Below are positions 8,901 through 16,156 of a stretch of 64,000 nt of DNA, piece by piece; positions within the stretch are counted from its first letter, which is position 1; each line of letters begins with the position of its first letter. Made by a program: the position numbers and the translations under genes. The notes beneath the pieces were generated by a model. The model saw nothing but the letters and a program-made list of their open reading frames with translations, searched no databases and had not been told where the DNA came from. Source of the DNA: Ruminococcaceae bacterium UBA4871 (GTDB lineage: Bacteria; Bacillota; Clostridia; Oscillospirales; Acutalibacteraceae); contig DHDR01000010.1 of assembly GCA_002399445.1 (NCBI GenBank), forward strand, positions 1,309 through 65,308, in the 5' to 3' direction.

Positions 8901-9533
8901 TGGATTCAGCGCACGGCGGCGGAAAGCTTTAACAGCGTCGTGGTCGAGCATGTCATCCAGATCCTTGTAGTCCCAGATGTGAATCTTCTGCACTTCATGA
9001 GAAGTACGGAAACCATCAAAGAAGTGCAGGAACGGTACGCGGCCTTTGATTGCAGCCAAATGCGCAACAGCACCCAAATCCATAACTTCTTGCGGGCTGT
9101 TGGAACAGAGCATGGCAAAACCTGTCTGGCGGCATGCATAGACATCAGAATGGTCACCGAAAATGCACAGCGCATGAGTGGCAAGGGAACGGGCGGCACA
9201 GTGAATGACGCCCGGGAGAAGCTCGCCCGCAATTTTGTACATATTCGGAATCATCAGCAGCAAGCCTTGAGAAGCTGTGTAAGTTGTTGTCAAAGCGCCA
9301 GCAGCCAAAGCACCATGAACGGCACCGGAAGCGCCACCTTCGGACTGCATTTCTGTCACTTTGACCTTCTGGCCAAAGAGGTTCTCGCGGTCGGCAGCCG
9401 CGAACTTGTCGGTCTCATCTGCCATCGGGGAAGATGGCGTGATGGGGTAGATGGCAGCTACATCCGTGAACGCATAAGATACATGCGCGGCAGCGGTGTT
9501 GCCATCCATGGTCTTCATTTTTCTAGAATCCAT
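5982..9533 (-). CDS. nifJ: Pyruvate:ferredoxin (flavodoxin) oxidoreductase
   Basis: Thiamine diphosphate and iron-sulfur enzyme that converts pyruvate and CoA to acetyl-CoA, CO2 and reduced ferredoxin, the central pyruvate-oxidising step in anaerobes. The single chain of 1183 aa has the fused domain order of this family: N-terminal pyrimidine-binding domain with YPITPSSPMAD, central gamma-type and CoA-binding domains, two 4Fe-4S clusters (CIQCNFCSYVCP and CQGCGSCVNVCP, about residues 690-750), then the ThDP/Mg region (GDGWCYDIG, SNTGGQ). Further cluster-type cysteines lie in GACAGCGE. I start it at 9533 because AAAGGAGG lies ten bases upstream; an in-frame ATG at 9560 would lie on the other side of that site. 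It is monocistronic with its own promoter and terminator. Confidence 0.97.
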   Translation of the reverse strand: MDSRKMKTMDGNTAAAHVSYAFTDVAAIYPITPSSPMADETDKFAAADRENLFGQKVKVTEMQSEGGASGAVHGALAAGALTTTYTASQGLLLMIPNMYKIAGELLPGVIHCAARSLATHALCIFGDHSDVYACRQTGFAMLCSNSPQEVMDLGAVAHLAAIKGRVPFLHFFDGFRTSHEVQKIHIWDYKDLDDMLDHDAVKAFRRRALNPEHPVTRGTAQNDDFFFQASEASNKYYDALPEIVVDYMNQVNAKIGTDYKPFNYYGAPDAEEVIIAMGSVCEAAEEVVDYLCAAGEKVGLVKVHLYRPFVAKYLTDILPSTVKKISVLDRTREPGSIGEPLYLDVLAALAGTQFQDTPMYTGRYGLGSKDTTPGDIVAVYRNMESASPKKRFTIGIVDDVTHLSLDVKENPDTTPKGTHSCKFWGLGADGTVGANKNSIKIIGDHTDMYAQGYFAYDSKKSGGLTVSHLRFGDKPIKSTYYISKADFVACHKASYVYDYDMVQDLKDGGSFLLNCEWTDEELDKKLPGKMKKYIADHNINFYTIDGVKLGKEIGLGKRINTILQSAFFSIASIIPGEKAIQYMKDAATKSYSKKGQKIVDMNHAAIERGAKEYHKVNVPASWKNAADDCKAKKVTCANKDVEKYVNEVLIPANKYKGNELPVSTFVDMADGTVPAGTAAFEKRGIAIDVPEWNPDNCIQCNFCSYVCPHAAIRPVALTAEEAAKMPASQKTKDMTGMPGLKFAVTVSAYDCQGCGSCVNVCPGMKGNKALTLKPMDTQVSSQEGFNAGLKIDAKPEVLAKFKETTVKGSQFKQPLLEFSGACAGCGETPYAKLATQLFGDRMYIANATGCSSIWGASAPSTPYTCNKRGFGPAWDNSLFEDNAEFGLGMALAQNSVRGRLQGYIEQIMNNEKSSAALKTACKNYLDTKDSSTDNRAATDALIPELEKAASAGCELSKETLEDKDFLAKKSMWILGGDGWCYDIGFGGVDHVLASGEDVNILVFDTEVYSNTGGQASKSTPAGAVAQFAATGKATKKKDLPGIAMTYGYVYVAHVAMGANMNQCIKAFHEAESYHGPSIIIAYAPCINHGIKGGMSIAQTEEKKAVDSGYWNLFRFDPRLAQAGKNPFQLDSKAPSASYHDFIMGEVRYNSLTRSFPDRAKTLFAKAEEDAKENYEHLEKLSKL

Positions 9534-9612
9534 GAATATTTTTCCTCCTTTAGGAATCAACTATTGCCTAACGGCGTGCGGGCTTCAGAAGCGGACACAC
9601 ATCCTATGTTGA

Positions 9613-9641
9613 ATTTTAGCACGATTTTCAGTGCATGTAAA
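9613..9641 (-). promoter_or_regulatory. Promoter of nifJ
   Basis: On the minus strand TTTACA (9641-9636), a 17-base spacer and TAAAAT (9618-9613). The implied untranslated leader is about 70 bases. Confidence 0.6.
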
Positions 9642-9712
9642 GTGAAAACAACCAAACTGTGCAGAAAATTTAATGATTTTTTTTCCAACTTGCTGTCTAT
9701 TTAAGAGAATCA

Positions 9713-9727
9713 CGATATCGAATATCG
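9713..9727. promoter_or_regulatory. Inverted repeat between the nifJ and CNNM-gene promoters
   Basis: CGATAT and ATATCG flank a CGA triplet, midway between the two divergent promoters. It may be an operator, but no regulator family can be assigned. The rest of the 339-base gap 9534-9872 is AT-rich and shows no gene. Confidence 0.3.
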
Positions 9728-9749
9728 CGTTGTATAGTTGTATAATTGG

Positions 9750-9779
9750 TTGACAGAAATATCATATCTGCTGTAAAAT
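9750..9779 (+). promoter_or_regulatory. Promoter of the CNNM/CorC-type gene
   Basis: Consensus TTGACA at 9750-9755, an 18-base spacer and TAAAAT at 9774-9779. Confidence 0.65.
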
Positions 9780-9872
9780 AGGAAGCAATCTCTTCTTTAT
9801 ACATTCTTGTACCAGATAGATAATTCATTAAAAACTTTATACATCTTTATTTTGAAAGGGGAAATTTCTTTT

Positions 9873-11252
9873 ATGGCTCCAGACCCTGGCGGTACCGCAG
9901 GCTTTCCATGGGGCAGTGTACTTTTGCTTGCTGTCCTGATCCTATTAAATGGCTTTTTTTCCGCTGCTGAGATTGCGGTCGTTACTTTAAATAACGGCAA
10001 AATTAAAAAAATGGCAGACGGCGGGAATCAAAAGGCACAGGTACTCGTTAAAATGAGCAATCATTCCAAACACTTCTTTTCGACCATGCAGGTCTGCATT
10101 ACGCTTTCTGGGTTTCTTTCCAGTGCAGTTGCATCGCAGAGCTTTGCCGTAAGGCTGGCAGATGCTATGCATGGTATAGGTCTCTCTTTGCATACACGGC
10201 AGGGGATTGCCTGTGTGATCCTTACGATTCTGATGTCCTGTTTTTCACTTGTGCTCGGTCAGCTTGTGCCAAGGCAGCTGGCGGTTCGGAATGCGGAATC
10301 CATTGCCTTCCGATTTGCCGGCTTTTTAAACGGTTTGTTTGTTTTCTTTTGGCCGCTGGTAAAGTTCCTCACAGCCAGTACGAAAGGGATTCTGCGGATG
10401 TTTGGCGTCCGCGCTGAGCAGGAGGATGCGGAAACCATTACGGAAGAAGAAATCCGCATGGTGGTAAATGAAGGCGAGGAACGCGGCGTTATTGAGGAAA
10501 ACGAGAAGGATATGATTTCCAATGTACTGGACTTTGATGACAGTCCCGTTTCAGAAATGATGACGCACCGTACGGAAATCGCTGCTGTGGAAGATACAGA
10601 TACGCTGCTGGATGTTGTACAGCTTTCTGCACAAAAGGGATTTTCCCGTATTCCGGTTTATCATGAAGACTTGGACAATATTCTCGGCTTTATTTATGTC
10701 AAGGATTTGCTGCGCTTTATTGGGCAGACGGATATAGAGAATGTTAAGCTGACAGATTTAATGCGGCCGGCGGCTTTTGTGCCGGAAACACAGTCATGCA
10801 GCAGACTGTACCAGGAAATGATTCAGCAGCATCGCCAAATTGCCGTTGCCGTGGATGAATACGGCGGGACAGAGGGATTGATTACGCTGGAAGATTTGCT
10901 GGAATCTATTGTTGGCAACATTCAGGATGAATATGATCATGAGGAAGAAAAAGTTGTCAAGGAAGGACCAAACCGCTGGTCTGTGGAAGGCTCCCTGCTC
11001 ATTGAAGACGTTGAAGAATTGACAGGAGTCACCCTTCCCAAAGGTGACTATGATACATTGGCTGGTCTTATGGTAGAGCGCTTAGGCAGGATTCCAAGTG
11101 AAGGGGAATATCCTACAGTTGTGTGCTTGCCGCTTACCTTGAAGGCGCTGCGTATTCAGGACCGCCGCATTGAGCGGATTCTTATTCAAAAACAGCCGGA
11201 AGATCAGAAGGAGAAAGCAAAGAAATTAGTGGAAGCGGAAGCACAGACATGA
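9873..11252 (+). CDS. CNNM/HlyC-CorC family membrane protein with CBS domains
   Basis: Member of the CNNM/TlyC family linked to Mg2+ or other divalent-cation export. Residues about 1-170 form the DUF21 membrane domain with four hydrophobic segments, including the N-proximal NGFFSAAEIAVV motif. A CBS pair follows (about 200-330, with MMTHRTEI and GFIYVKDLL). A C-terminal CorC_HlyC domain (about 345-430, with NRWSVEGS, LPKGDYDTLAG) ends the protein. The start at 9873 has AAAGGGG twelve bases upstream; an in-frame upstream ATG at 9807 lacks a ribosome binding site. 459 aa is a typical length. 'Hemolysin' is a historical family label and hemolytic activity is not implied. Confidence 0.88.
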   Translation: MAPDPGGTAGFPWGSVLLLAVLILLNGFFSAAEIAVVTLNNGKIKKMADGGNQKAQVLVKMSNHSKHFFSTMQVCITLSGFLSSAVASQSFAVRLADAMHGIGLSLHTRQGIACVILTILMSCFSLVLGQLVPRQLAVRNAESIAFRFAGFLNGLFVFFWPLVKFLTASTKGILRMFGVRAEQEDAETITEEEIRMVVNEGEERGVIEENEKDMISNVLDFDDSPVSEMMTHRTEIAAVEDTDTLLDVVQLSAQKGFSRIPVYHEDLDNILGFIYVKDLLRFIGQTDIENVKLTDLMRPAAFVPETQSCSRLYQEMIQQHRQIAVAVDEYGGTEGLITLEDLLESIVGNIQDEYDHEEEKVVKEGPNRWSVEGSLLIEDVEELTGVTLPKGDYDTLAGLMVERLGRIPSEGEYPTVVCLPLTLKALRIQDRRIERILIQKQPEDQKEKAKKLVEAEAQT

Positions 11253-11261
11253 AAGCTGCAT

Positions 11262-11290
11262 TTGCATTTTTCTGTGTATGCGTGTACAAT
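11262..11290 (+). promoter_or_regulatory. Promoter of queT
   Basis: TTGCAT at 11262-11267, a 17-base spacer and TACAAT at 11285-11290, starting ten bases after the preceding stop codon. Confidence 0.65.
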
Positions 11291-11296
11291 AAAATG

Positions 11297-11398
11297 TTGT
11301 TCTTGTCGGCAGACGGTCCGTCGTGAGTTCCGGACCTAAAATATTTACTAGGGCAAGTTCCTGTGAAAAGGTTGCTTACCTACTGGAGGCATTTAAAT
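11297..11398 (+). promoter_or_regulatory. Structured leader of queT, candidate preQ1 riboswitch
   Basis: About 100 bases separate the predicted transcription start from the queT ATG. They contain a GGTCCG/CGGACC hairpin (11311-11332), then a CTAAAATATTTACTAGGG tail and a further AAGTTCCTGTGAAAAGGTTGCTT segment close to the GGAGG site. QueT genes are known targets of preQ1 riboswitches. I could not match this sequence confidently to preQ1 class I, II or III, so the assignment rests mainly on position. Confidence 0.4.
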
Positions 11399-11944
11399 AT
11401 GCAAAAAACAAAATGGCCTGTGCTGTATTTGGCACAGGCAGGACTGATTGCAGCTCTTTATGTGGTATTAACGCTCCTTGCCAATGCACTGGGGATTGGT
11501 TCCATGGCGGTGCAGTGCCGTTTCAGTGAACTGCTGACGATTTTTCCCATTTTCACCCCCGCGGCAGTTCCGGGACTGACAATCGGGTGCTTTTTGGGGA
11601 ATATGTCCAGCCCGCTTGGACCGGTTGACTGGATTTTCGGCACATCAGCTACGCTGCTGGGCGCGCTGCTGAGTTACGCACTGCGTAAAGTCAGGTGGAA
11701 GGGTTTGCCCGTTGCGTCGTCGCTTATGCCGGTGGTCTGTAATGCGCTGATTGTTGCATTTGAAATTACCTGTCTGGGAACAGGCAACCGTTTTTCAATT
11801 GCAAACTTTGGTGCGCAGTTATTTTTCATGAATGCAGTTACGGTCGGTCTTGGAGAATTGATTATGTGCACAGGCGGCGGATTGATCCTGTTTCATGTGT
11901 TGGACCGGTCCAAAGCGGCACGGCATCTCTTTGCGGTACATTAA
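11399..11944 (+). CDS. queT: QueT-family queuosine precursor transporter
   Basis: Substrate-binding membrane component (S subunit) of an ECF transporter for a queuosine precursor such as preQ1, used for tRNA wobble-base modification. The 181 aa protein has about five to six hydrophobic segments. It carries the family hallmarks LAQAGLIAALYVVLT near the N-terminus, AVQCRFSELLTIFP and FLGNMSSPLGPVDWIFGT in the middle. I start at 11399, nine bases after GGAGG, rather than at an upstream GTG at 11363. It has its own promoter and a structured leader. The shared ECF energising module is not in this window apart from CbiQO, which is dedicated to the metal system. Confidence 0.88.
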   Translation: MQKTKWPVLYLAQAGLIAALYVVLTLLANALGIGSMAVQCRFSELLTIFPIFTPAAVPGLTIGCFLGNMSSPLGPVDWIFGTSATLLGALLSYALRKVRWKGLPVASSLMPVVCNALIVAFEITCLGTGNRFSIANFGAQLFFMNAVTVGLGELIMCTGGGLILFHVLDRSKAARHLFAVH

Positions 11945-11999
11945 ATTATCAAGAAACCTTTCATGCCTTTATATCTATATCCATTTGAGCTTATCAAAG

Positions 12000-12040
12000 A
12001 ACAGCCGCTGTATTTTCTCAGTTGAAATACAGCGGCTGTT
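12000..12040. terminator. Bidirectional terminator between queT and the dipeptidase gene
   Basis: A 16-bp stem (AACAGCCGCTGTATTT and its complement) between convergent genes. T-rich bases follow on the plus strand (TTTCTT) and, more weakly, on the minus strand. Confidence 0.75.
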
Positions 12041-12089
12041 TCTTATATGAAGATGCAGAATTTTTGAGTGTCAAACCGTTCGTTTCCCT

Positions 12090-13070
12090 TTATTTTGTTC
12101 CCTCTGTCAGAACACGCAGAGCATTTTTCCAACAGATCTTTTCAACTTCTTCGGCAGGAAAGTACATAGCCAGTGCATCCGCCAAACGGGGAAGACCGGC
12201 ACAGTCTCCAAATTCCAAGGTGGAATTGATCCCGTCAAAGTCGGAACCCAGCGCAAGCGAATCAATTCCCGCTTTATTGCGCATGTAGCGGGCACACTGC
12301 ACAATGTCATCAATTTTGGTATAGTTCTGTGTCATGCCGTTTAGAAAATGTGCGCTGAAATTAATGCCGCAGACAGAACCGGTTTCACCGATAGTTTTCA
12401 GCATGCCGTCGGTCAGATTACGCGGGTGCGGGCATAGGGAGCGGGCGCAGGAATGCGTTGCTGCAAAAGGCATATGAGATTTTCGGGAAAGTTCGGCTAC
12501 ATCCTGAAAACCACCGTCAGAAAGATGGGATACATCCACCAAAATTCCAAGCTCCTGCATTTTCTGAACAGCTGCCTTACCAAAAGGCTTCAGTCTGCGT
12601 TCCATATCAGCTGGGATCGGACTGGAAGGATAACCGAGGGAATTTTCATAGTTCCATGTCAGCGTCATAATCCGCACACCTTTTTTATAGAGGGCGGAAA
12701 TCTTATGCAGGTCGCCATTCAATAATACGCAGTCTTCAATGCTCAGAATGGCGGACATGCGGCCTTTGCGTTCATTTTTCAGAATATCGGTACCGGAATA
12801 TGCGGGTGCCAAAATATCTTTGTTCATACGCAGTTCTTTTTGATAACAGGCATAAATTTGATTAAAAAGTTCCTGAGGCCCAACTTTGATGCCGACTTCA
12901 GCCGCTGCTTCCTGCGTGGGGAGAAAAGCGGCAAAGACCTGTGCAAGGCATCCGCTCTCCCGCATCCGTTCCAAATCAAGGTGGCCGCTGTTTTTCCGCA
13001 GGTGGATTTTTTTGTTGGAGCGGGCCACCTGTGTACTGATGGTATCACAGTGCAAATCAATAAAACGCAT
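12090..13070 (-). CDS. Membrane-dipeptidase family (peptidase M19) protein
   Basis: Zinc dipeptidase of the renal dipeptidase family, which hydrolyses L-X or L-D dipeptides; no signal peptide is visible, so it is likely cytoplasmic. The 326 aa protein shows the metal-ligand motif DLHCDT at the N-terminus, ILSIEDC with the bridging Glu, VDVSHLSD, ATHSCARSL (histidine ligand) and GSDFDGI near the C-terminus. The start at 13070 follows GGAGGAAAATA. Its ATG shares one base with the stop of the preceding CYTH gene (TAATG), so the two are translationally coupled. Substrate specificity cannot be read from the sequence. Confidence 0.9.
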   Translation of the reverse strand: MRFIDLHCDTISTQVARSNKKIHLRKNSGHLDLERMRESGCLAQVFAAFLPTQEAAAEVGIKVGPQELFNQIYACYQKELRMNKDILAPAYSGTDILKNERKGRMSAILSIEDCVLLNGDLHKISALYKKGVRIMTLTWNYENSLGYPSSPIPADMERRLKPFGKAAVQKMQELGILVDVSHLSDGGFQDVAELSRKSHMPFAATHSCARSLCPHPRNLTDGMLKTIGETGSVCGINFSAHFLNGMTQNYTKIDDIVQCARYMRNKAGIDSLALGSDFDGINSTLEFGDCAGLPRLADALAMYFPAEEVEKICWKNALRVLTEGTK

Positions 13071-13561
13071 TATTTTCCTCCAACTGCTGTTTCTGCAGGA
13101 GCGCATCGGTTCCAGTAATCTGCCATTGTCCATCCGGGCTCTTCGGTGACTTCCCGTCCCAGGCAGGGAAGCGGAGCAAACGCATGTGCGGCTGACACGC
13201 TCTTAAATTCAACTTCAGCATAGGAAAAGGCAGCCGGTTTACCGGTATCCACCTCGTTGTATTCCAGCCGGAGACCATTTGGCAGGGTATACACGGTGTA
13301 ATCCTTACGAATCATTGGCTTCGTCAGCATGTGGGAAAGTGACTCGAATTTTTCTTTGGAGAGGTCCAGCTCGATTTCTTCGCGCACTAAGGTTCCTTTT
13401 CCCTTAATGCACAGCCGATAACTGGTTTTTCCATTGCAATTTGTGCTTCGGATGCGTACAGTCGGCTGTGTACACAGATATCCTTGATACAAAGTCGCTT
13501 TTTCCAGCACGGGCAGTCCCTGCGGCTTTTGTTTCATTAGCCATTTTCGTTCAATTTCCAA
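13070..13561 (-). CDS. CYTH-domain protein (triphosphate tunnel metalloenzyme family)
   Basis: Small cytoplasmic protein of the CYTH superfamily, whose members hydrolyse inorganic triphosphate or thiamine triphosphate or act as class IV adenylate cyclases. The hallmark ExExK motif is at the very N-terminus (LEIERKW). Later come basic and acidic tunnel residues, e.g. VRIRSTN, SYRLCIKGKG, VREEIELDLS, RKDYTVY and LRLEYNEVD. I choose a TTG start at 13561 because AAGGAGG lies seven bases upstream and the EIERK motif follows at once; reading further upstream gives no sensible start. 163 aa fits the family. It is coupled to the dipeptidase gene. The actual substrate is unknown; triphosphate hydrolysis is the most common activity. 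Confidence 0.85.
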   Translation of the reverse strand: MEIERKWLMKQKPQGLPVLEKATLYQGYLCTQPTVRIRSTNCNGKTSYRLCIKGKGTLVREEIELDLSKEKFESLSHMLTKPMIRKDYTVYTLPNGLRLEYNEVDTGKPAAFSYAEVEFKSVSAAHAFAPLPCLGREVTEEPGWTMADYWNRCAPAETAVGGK

Positions 13562-13624
13562 AGCGATACCTCCTTGCGGCAGAATACTTTTCTTTATGGA
13601 ACAGGCTTTCAAAAGATTCCATCC

Positions 13625-13664
13625 AAAAAGCCCGCAGAACGTATGAAACATTCCGCAGGCTTTT
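13625..13664 (-). terminator. Terminator of gpmI
   Basis: On the minus strand AAAAGCCTGCGGAA pairs with TTCTGCGGGCTTTT (two wobble pairs), followed by further T residues, just after the gpmI stop. Confidence 0.8.
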
Positions 13665-13681
13665 ATGAATCAAAAAGGAAA

Positions 13682-15196
13682 TTACAGAATCAAGCTTTTG
13701 CCGGTCATTTCTTTTGGCTGCTTCAGTCCCATAATTTGCAGCATCGTTGGGGCAATATCCGCAAGGCAGCCGCCTTCGCGCAGCTTACAGGGATAGCCGA
13801 CAATGCAGAACGGGACGGGGTTCGTTGTATGGGCGGTAAATGGTTTGCCGTTTTCGTCAATCATTTTATCGGCGTTGCCGTGGTCAGCCGTGATTAAAGC
13901 GATACCGTCCATGTCAGCGATTGCTTTTGTAACTTTGCCGACACAGGCATCGACTGTTTCTACTGCTTTTACAGCGGCTGGAAACACACCGGTGTGGCCA
14001 ACCATATCACAGTTAGCAAAATTCAGAATAATCATATCATATTTACCGGAATGAATAGCATCCACCAATTTGGAAGTTACTTTCGGTGCACTCATTTCCG
14101 GCTGCAGGTCATAAGTAGCGACTTTCGGAGAATTGACCAGAATGCGGTCTTCACCTGGGTATGGTTCCTCCGTTCCGCCGTTAAAGAAAAATGTTACATG
14201 TGCATATTTTTCGGTTTCTGCAATACGCAATTGCGTTAAGCCCTGCTTGGAAACATATTCGCCAAGGGTGTTGACGATCTTTTCCGGTGGAAAAGCAACC
14301 GTGACATTGGGCATGGTTGCATCATACTGTGCCATCGTTATGAATGTGACAGGGAAGCAGCCGTTTTTGCGGGAAAAACCGTCGAAGTTTTTGTCCACAA
14401 ACGTACGGGTGAGTTCGCGTGCGCGGTCTGGACGGAAATTGGCAAAAATAATGGAATCGTTTGGCTTCACCATTCCTTCTTTATCCACAACAGTTGGCAG
14501 TACAAATTCATCAGTTGTCTTTTTGTCGTAAGAATTTTGAACTGCCTCTTCCGGTGTGGCGGCTGTTTCTCCAATACCTTCAGCAATAGCAGAGTAAGCC
14601 TTATTCACGCGGTCCCAGTTTTTGTCGCGGTCCATGGCATAATAGCGGCCGGAAACAGTCGCAATCTTGCCGACACCAATTTCTTTTAACTTTTCATCGC
14701 ACTTTGTGACAAACTCTTTACCGGACGTCGGTGGGACATCACGGCCGTCGAGAAAAGCATGTACATACACTTTGGACAGGCCGGCCCTCTTTGCCAGCTC
14801 AACCAGAGCATAGATATGCTTTAGGTGGCTGTGTACGCCGCCGCTGGAAAGCAGGCCGAAAATGTGCAGGGCACTGTTCTCCTTTTTACAGTTTTCCACA
14901 GCCTTTTGAAAAGCCGGATTTTTAAAGAATGATTCGTCTTCAATGGCTTTTGTAATGCGGGTCAGTTCCTGGTACACAATACGGCCGGCACCCATGTTGG
15001 TGTGGCCGACTTCACTGTTTCCCATCTGGCCGTCCGGCAGACCTACATTCAGTCCGGAAGCACCAATCTGTGTATGCGGATTGGCAGCAAACAGACGGTC
15101 AAGATTTGGCTTTTTTGCGGCTGCAATGGCGTTGCCCTTTTCCGGAGCAATGCCGAAGCCGTCCATAATAATCAGGATAACAGGTTTTTTTCCCAT
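13682..15196 (-). CDS. gpmI: 2,3-bisphosphoglycerate-independent phosphoglycerate mutase
   Basis: Mn-dependent glycolytic enzyme interconverting 3- and 2-phosphoglycerate in the cytoplasm. The 504 aa protein, close to the usual 510, has the alkaline-phosphatase-like metal motif IIMDGFG near the N-terminus, the nucleophilic Ser in GNSEVGHTNMGAGR, substrate residues in FLDGRDVPP and FRPDRARE, and C-terminal metal ligands in NFANCDMVGHTG and TADHGNADKM. The start at 15196 has AAAGGA upstream and gives the expected N-terminus. It is the last gene of pgk-tpiA-gpmI, 70 bases after tpiA and with its own terminator. Confidence 0.96.
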   Translation of the reverse strand: MGKKPVILIIMDGFGIAPEKGNAIAAAKKPNLDRLFAANPHTQIGASGLNVGLPDGQMGNSEVGHTNMGAGRIVYQELTRITKAIEDESFFKNPAFQKAVENCKKENSALHIFGLLSSGGVHSHLKHIYALVELAKRAGLSKVYVHAFLDGRDVPPTSGKEFVTKCDEKLKEIGVGKIATVSGRYYAMDRDKNWDRVNKAYSAIAEGIGETAATPEEAVQNSYDKKTTDEFVLPTVVDKEGMVKPNDSIIFANFRPDRARELTRTFVDKNFDGFSRKNGCFPVTFITMAQYDATMPNVTVAFPPEKIVNTLGEYVSKQGLTQLRIAETEKYAHVTFFFNGGTEEPYPGEDRILVNSPKVATYDLQPEMSAPKVTSKLVDAIHSGKYDMIILNFANCDMVGHTGVFPAAVKAVETVDACVGKVTKAIADMDGIALITADHGNADKMIDENGKPFTAHTTNPVPFCIVGYPCKLREGGCLADIAPTMLQIMGLKQPKEMTGKSLIL

Positions 15197-15266
15197 TTTA
15201 TCGGTATCCTTTCTGCTGAAAATCATGATTGTAATCAATAGAACGACAGCCGGGCAAGTTTTCTCT

Positions 15267-16037
15267 TTAGCCCTCTGTAGCTGCCTTAACAATGGCTGCA
15301 AAGTCATCCGGCTTCAGAGAAGCACCGCCGATGAGGCCGCCGTCAACATCTGGCTGAGCCAGCAGCTCCGGTGCATTTCCGGGTTTCATGGAACCGCCGT
15401 ACTGAATTGTCATCGCTTCTGCGGCAGCCTCATCATACATATTCGCAATAGTGGTGCGGATTGTTTTGCAGACTTCATTGGCCTGTGTGCTGGTAGCCGT
15501 TTTGCCGGTGCCGATGGCCCAAATCGGTTCATAAGCAATGATGATGCGGGACAGCTCGTCCTTAGATACACCGCCCAGAGCGATTTTTGTCTGCATAGCA
15601 ACGAGTTCACTGGTAATACCCTGTTCCCGCTGCTGCAGGCTTTCGCCGACGCAGAGGATGACGGTCAGACCTGCATCCAGAGCGGCGCGGATGCGCTTAT
15701 TGACAGTTTCGTTTGTTTCACCAAAATACTGGCGGCGTTCACTGTGGCCAATAATAACATATTGCACACCCATGGAAGCGAGCATCTGAGCAGAAACTTC
15801 CCCTGTGAAAGCGCCGCTCTTTTCCCAATGGCAGTTTTCAGCGCCGACACCAATGTTGCTGCCTTTTGCAGCTTCCAGTACAACGGGAAGATCAATATAC
15901 GGAACACAGCACACGACATCACAACTGGCATCTTTGACCAACGGCCGAATACCTTCGATCAGGGTTTTGGCTTCGGCGGGTGTCTTATTCATTTTCCAGT
16001 TGCCGGCAATCACTGCCTTGCGCTTTGCTTTATTCAT
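15267..16037 (-). CDS. tpiA: Triosephosphate isomerase
   Basis: Interconverts dihydroxyacetone phosphate and glyceraldehyde 3-phosphate. The 256 aa protein has the expected TIM-barrel signatures: AGNWKMNKT with the active-site Lys, IIGHSERRQYFGE with the catalytic His, AYEPIWAIGTGKTA with the catalytic Glu and flexible loop, YGGSMKPGNA, and GGLIGGASL near the end. The start at 16037 follows GAAGGAG. It lies between pgk and gpmI. A strong hairpin between pgk and tpiA may set the relative expression of the two genes. Confidence 0.97.
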   Translation of the reverse strand: MNKAKRKAVIAGNWKMNKTPAEAKTLIEGIRPLVKDASCDVVCCVPYIDLPVVLEAAKGSNIGVGAENCHWEKSGAFTGEVSAQMLASMGVQYVIIGHSERRQYFGETNETVNKRIRAALDAGLTVILCVGESLQQREQGITSELVAMQTKIALGGVSKDELSRIIIAYEPIWAIGTGKTATSTQANEVCKTIRTTIANMYDEAAAEAMTIQYGGSMKPGNAPELLAQPDVDGGLIGGASLKPDDFAAIVKAATEG

Positions 16038-16116
16038 AGAAATTGCTCCTTCTGTGTTGCAGTAATTTATAAAAATATGGTCAAGGTTTACTATACAATA
16101 AAATGACAGAAAATGC

Positions 16117-16149
16117 AAAGAGGGGCGGGATTTACCCCCGCCCCTCTTT
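16117..16149 (-). terminator. GC-rich hairpin between pgk and tpiA
   Basis: A 13-bp stem (AAAGAGGGGCGGG and its complement, loop of about six bases) lies eight bases after the pgk stop. Only a moderate T tract follows (GCATTTTCT). It may be a partial terminator or an mRNA 3'-end stabiliser. Confidence 0.65.
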
Positions 16150-16156
16150 GGAGGAA

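Noticed and set aside
7104..9704. An 866-codon open frame on the plus strand antisense to nifJ
   Set aside because: It lies wholly opposite a clear full-length PFOR gene and its translation matches no protein pattern. Long antisense frames are a by-product of the codon use in such genes.
9873..11252. Naming the CNNM/CorC protein a hemolysin
   Set aside because: The domain set fits a divalent-cation transport family. The hemolysin label is historical and no toxin feature is visible.
14943..16106. A 387-codon plus-strand frame across gpmI and tpiA
   Set aside because: It is antisense to two well-supported glycolytic genes, has no ribosome binding site and spans their intergenic gap.
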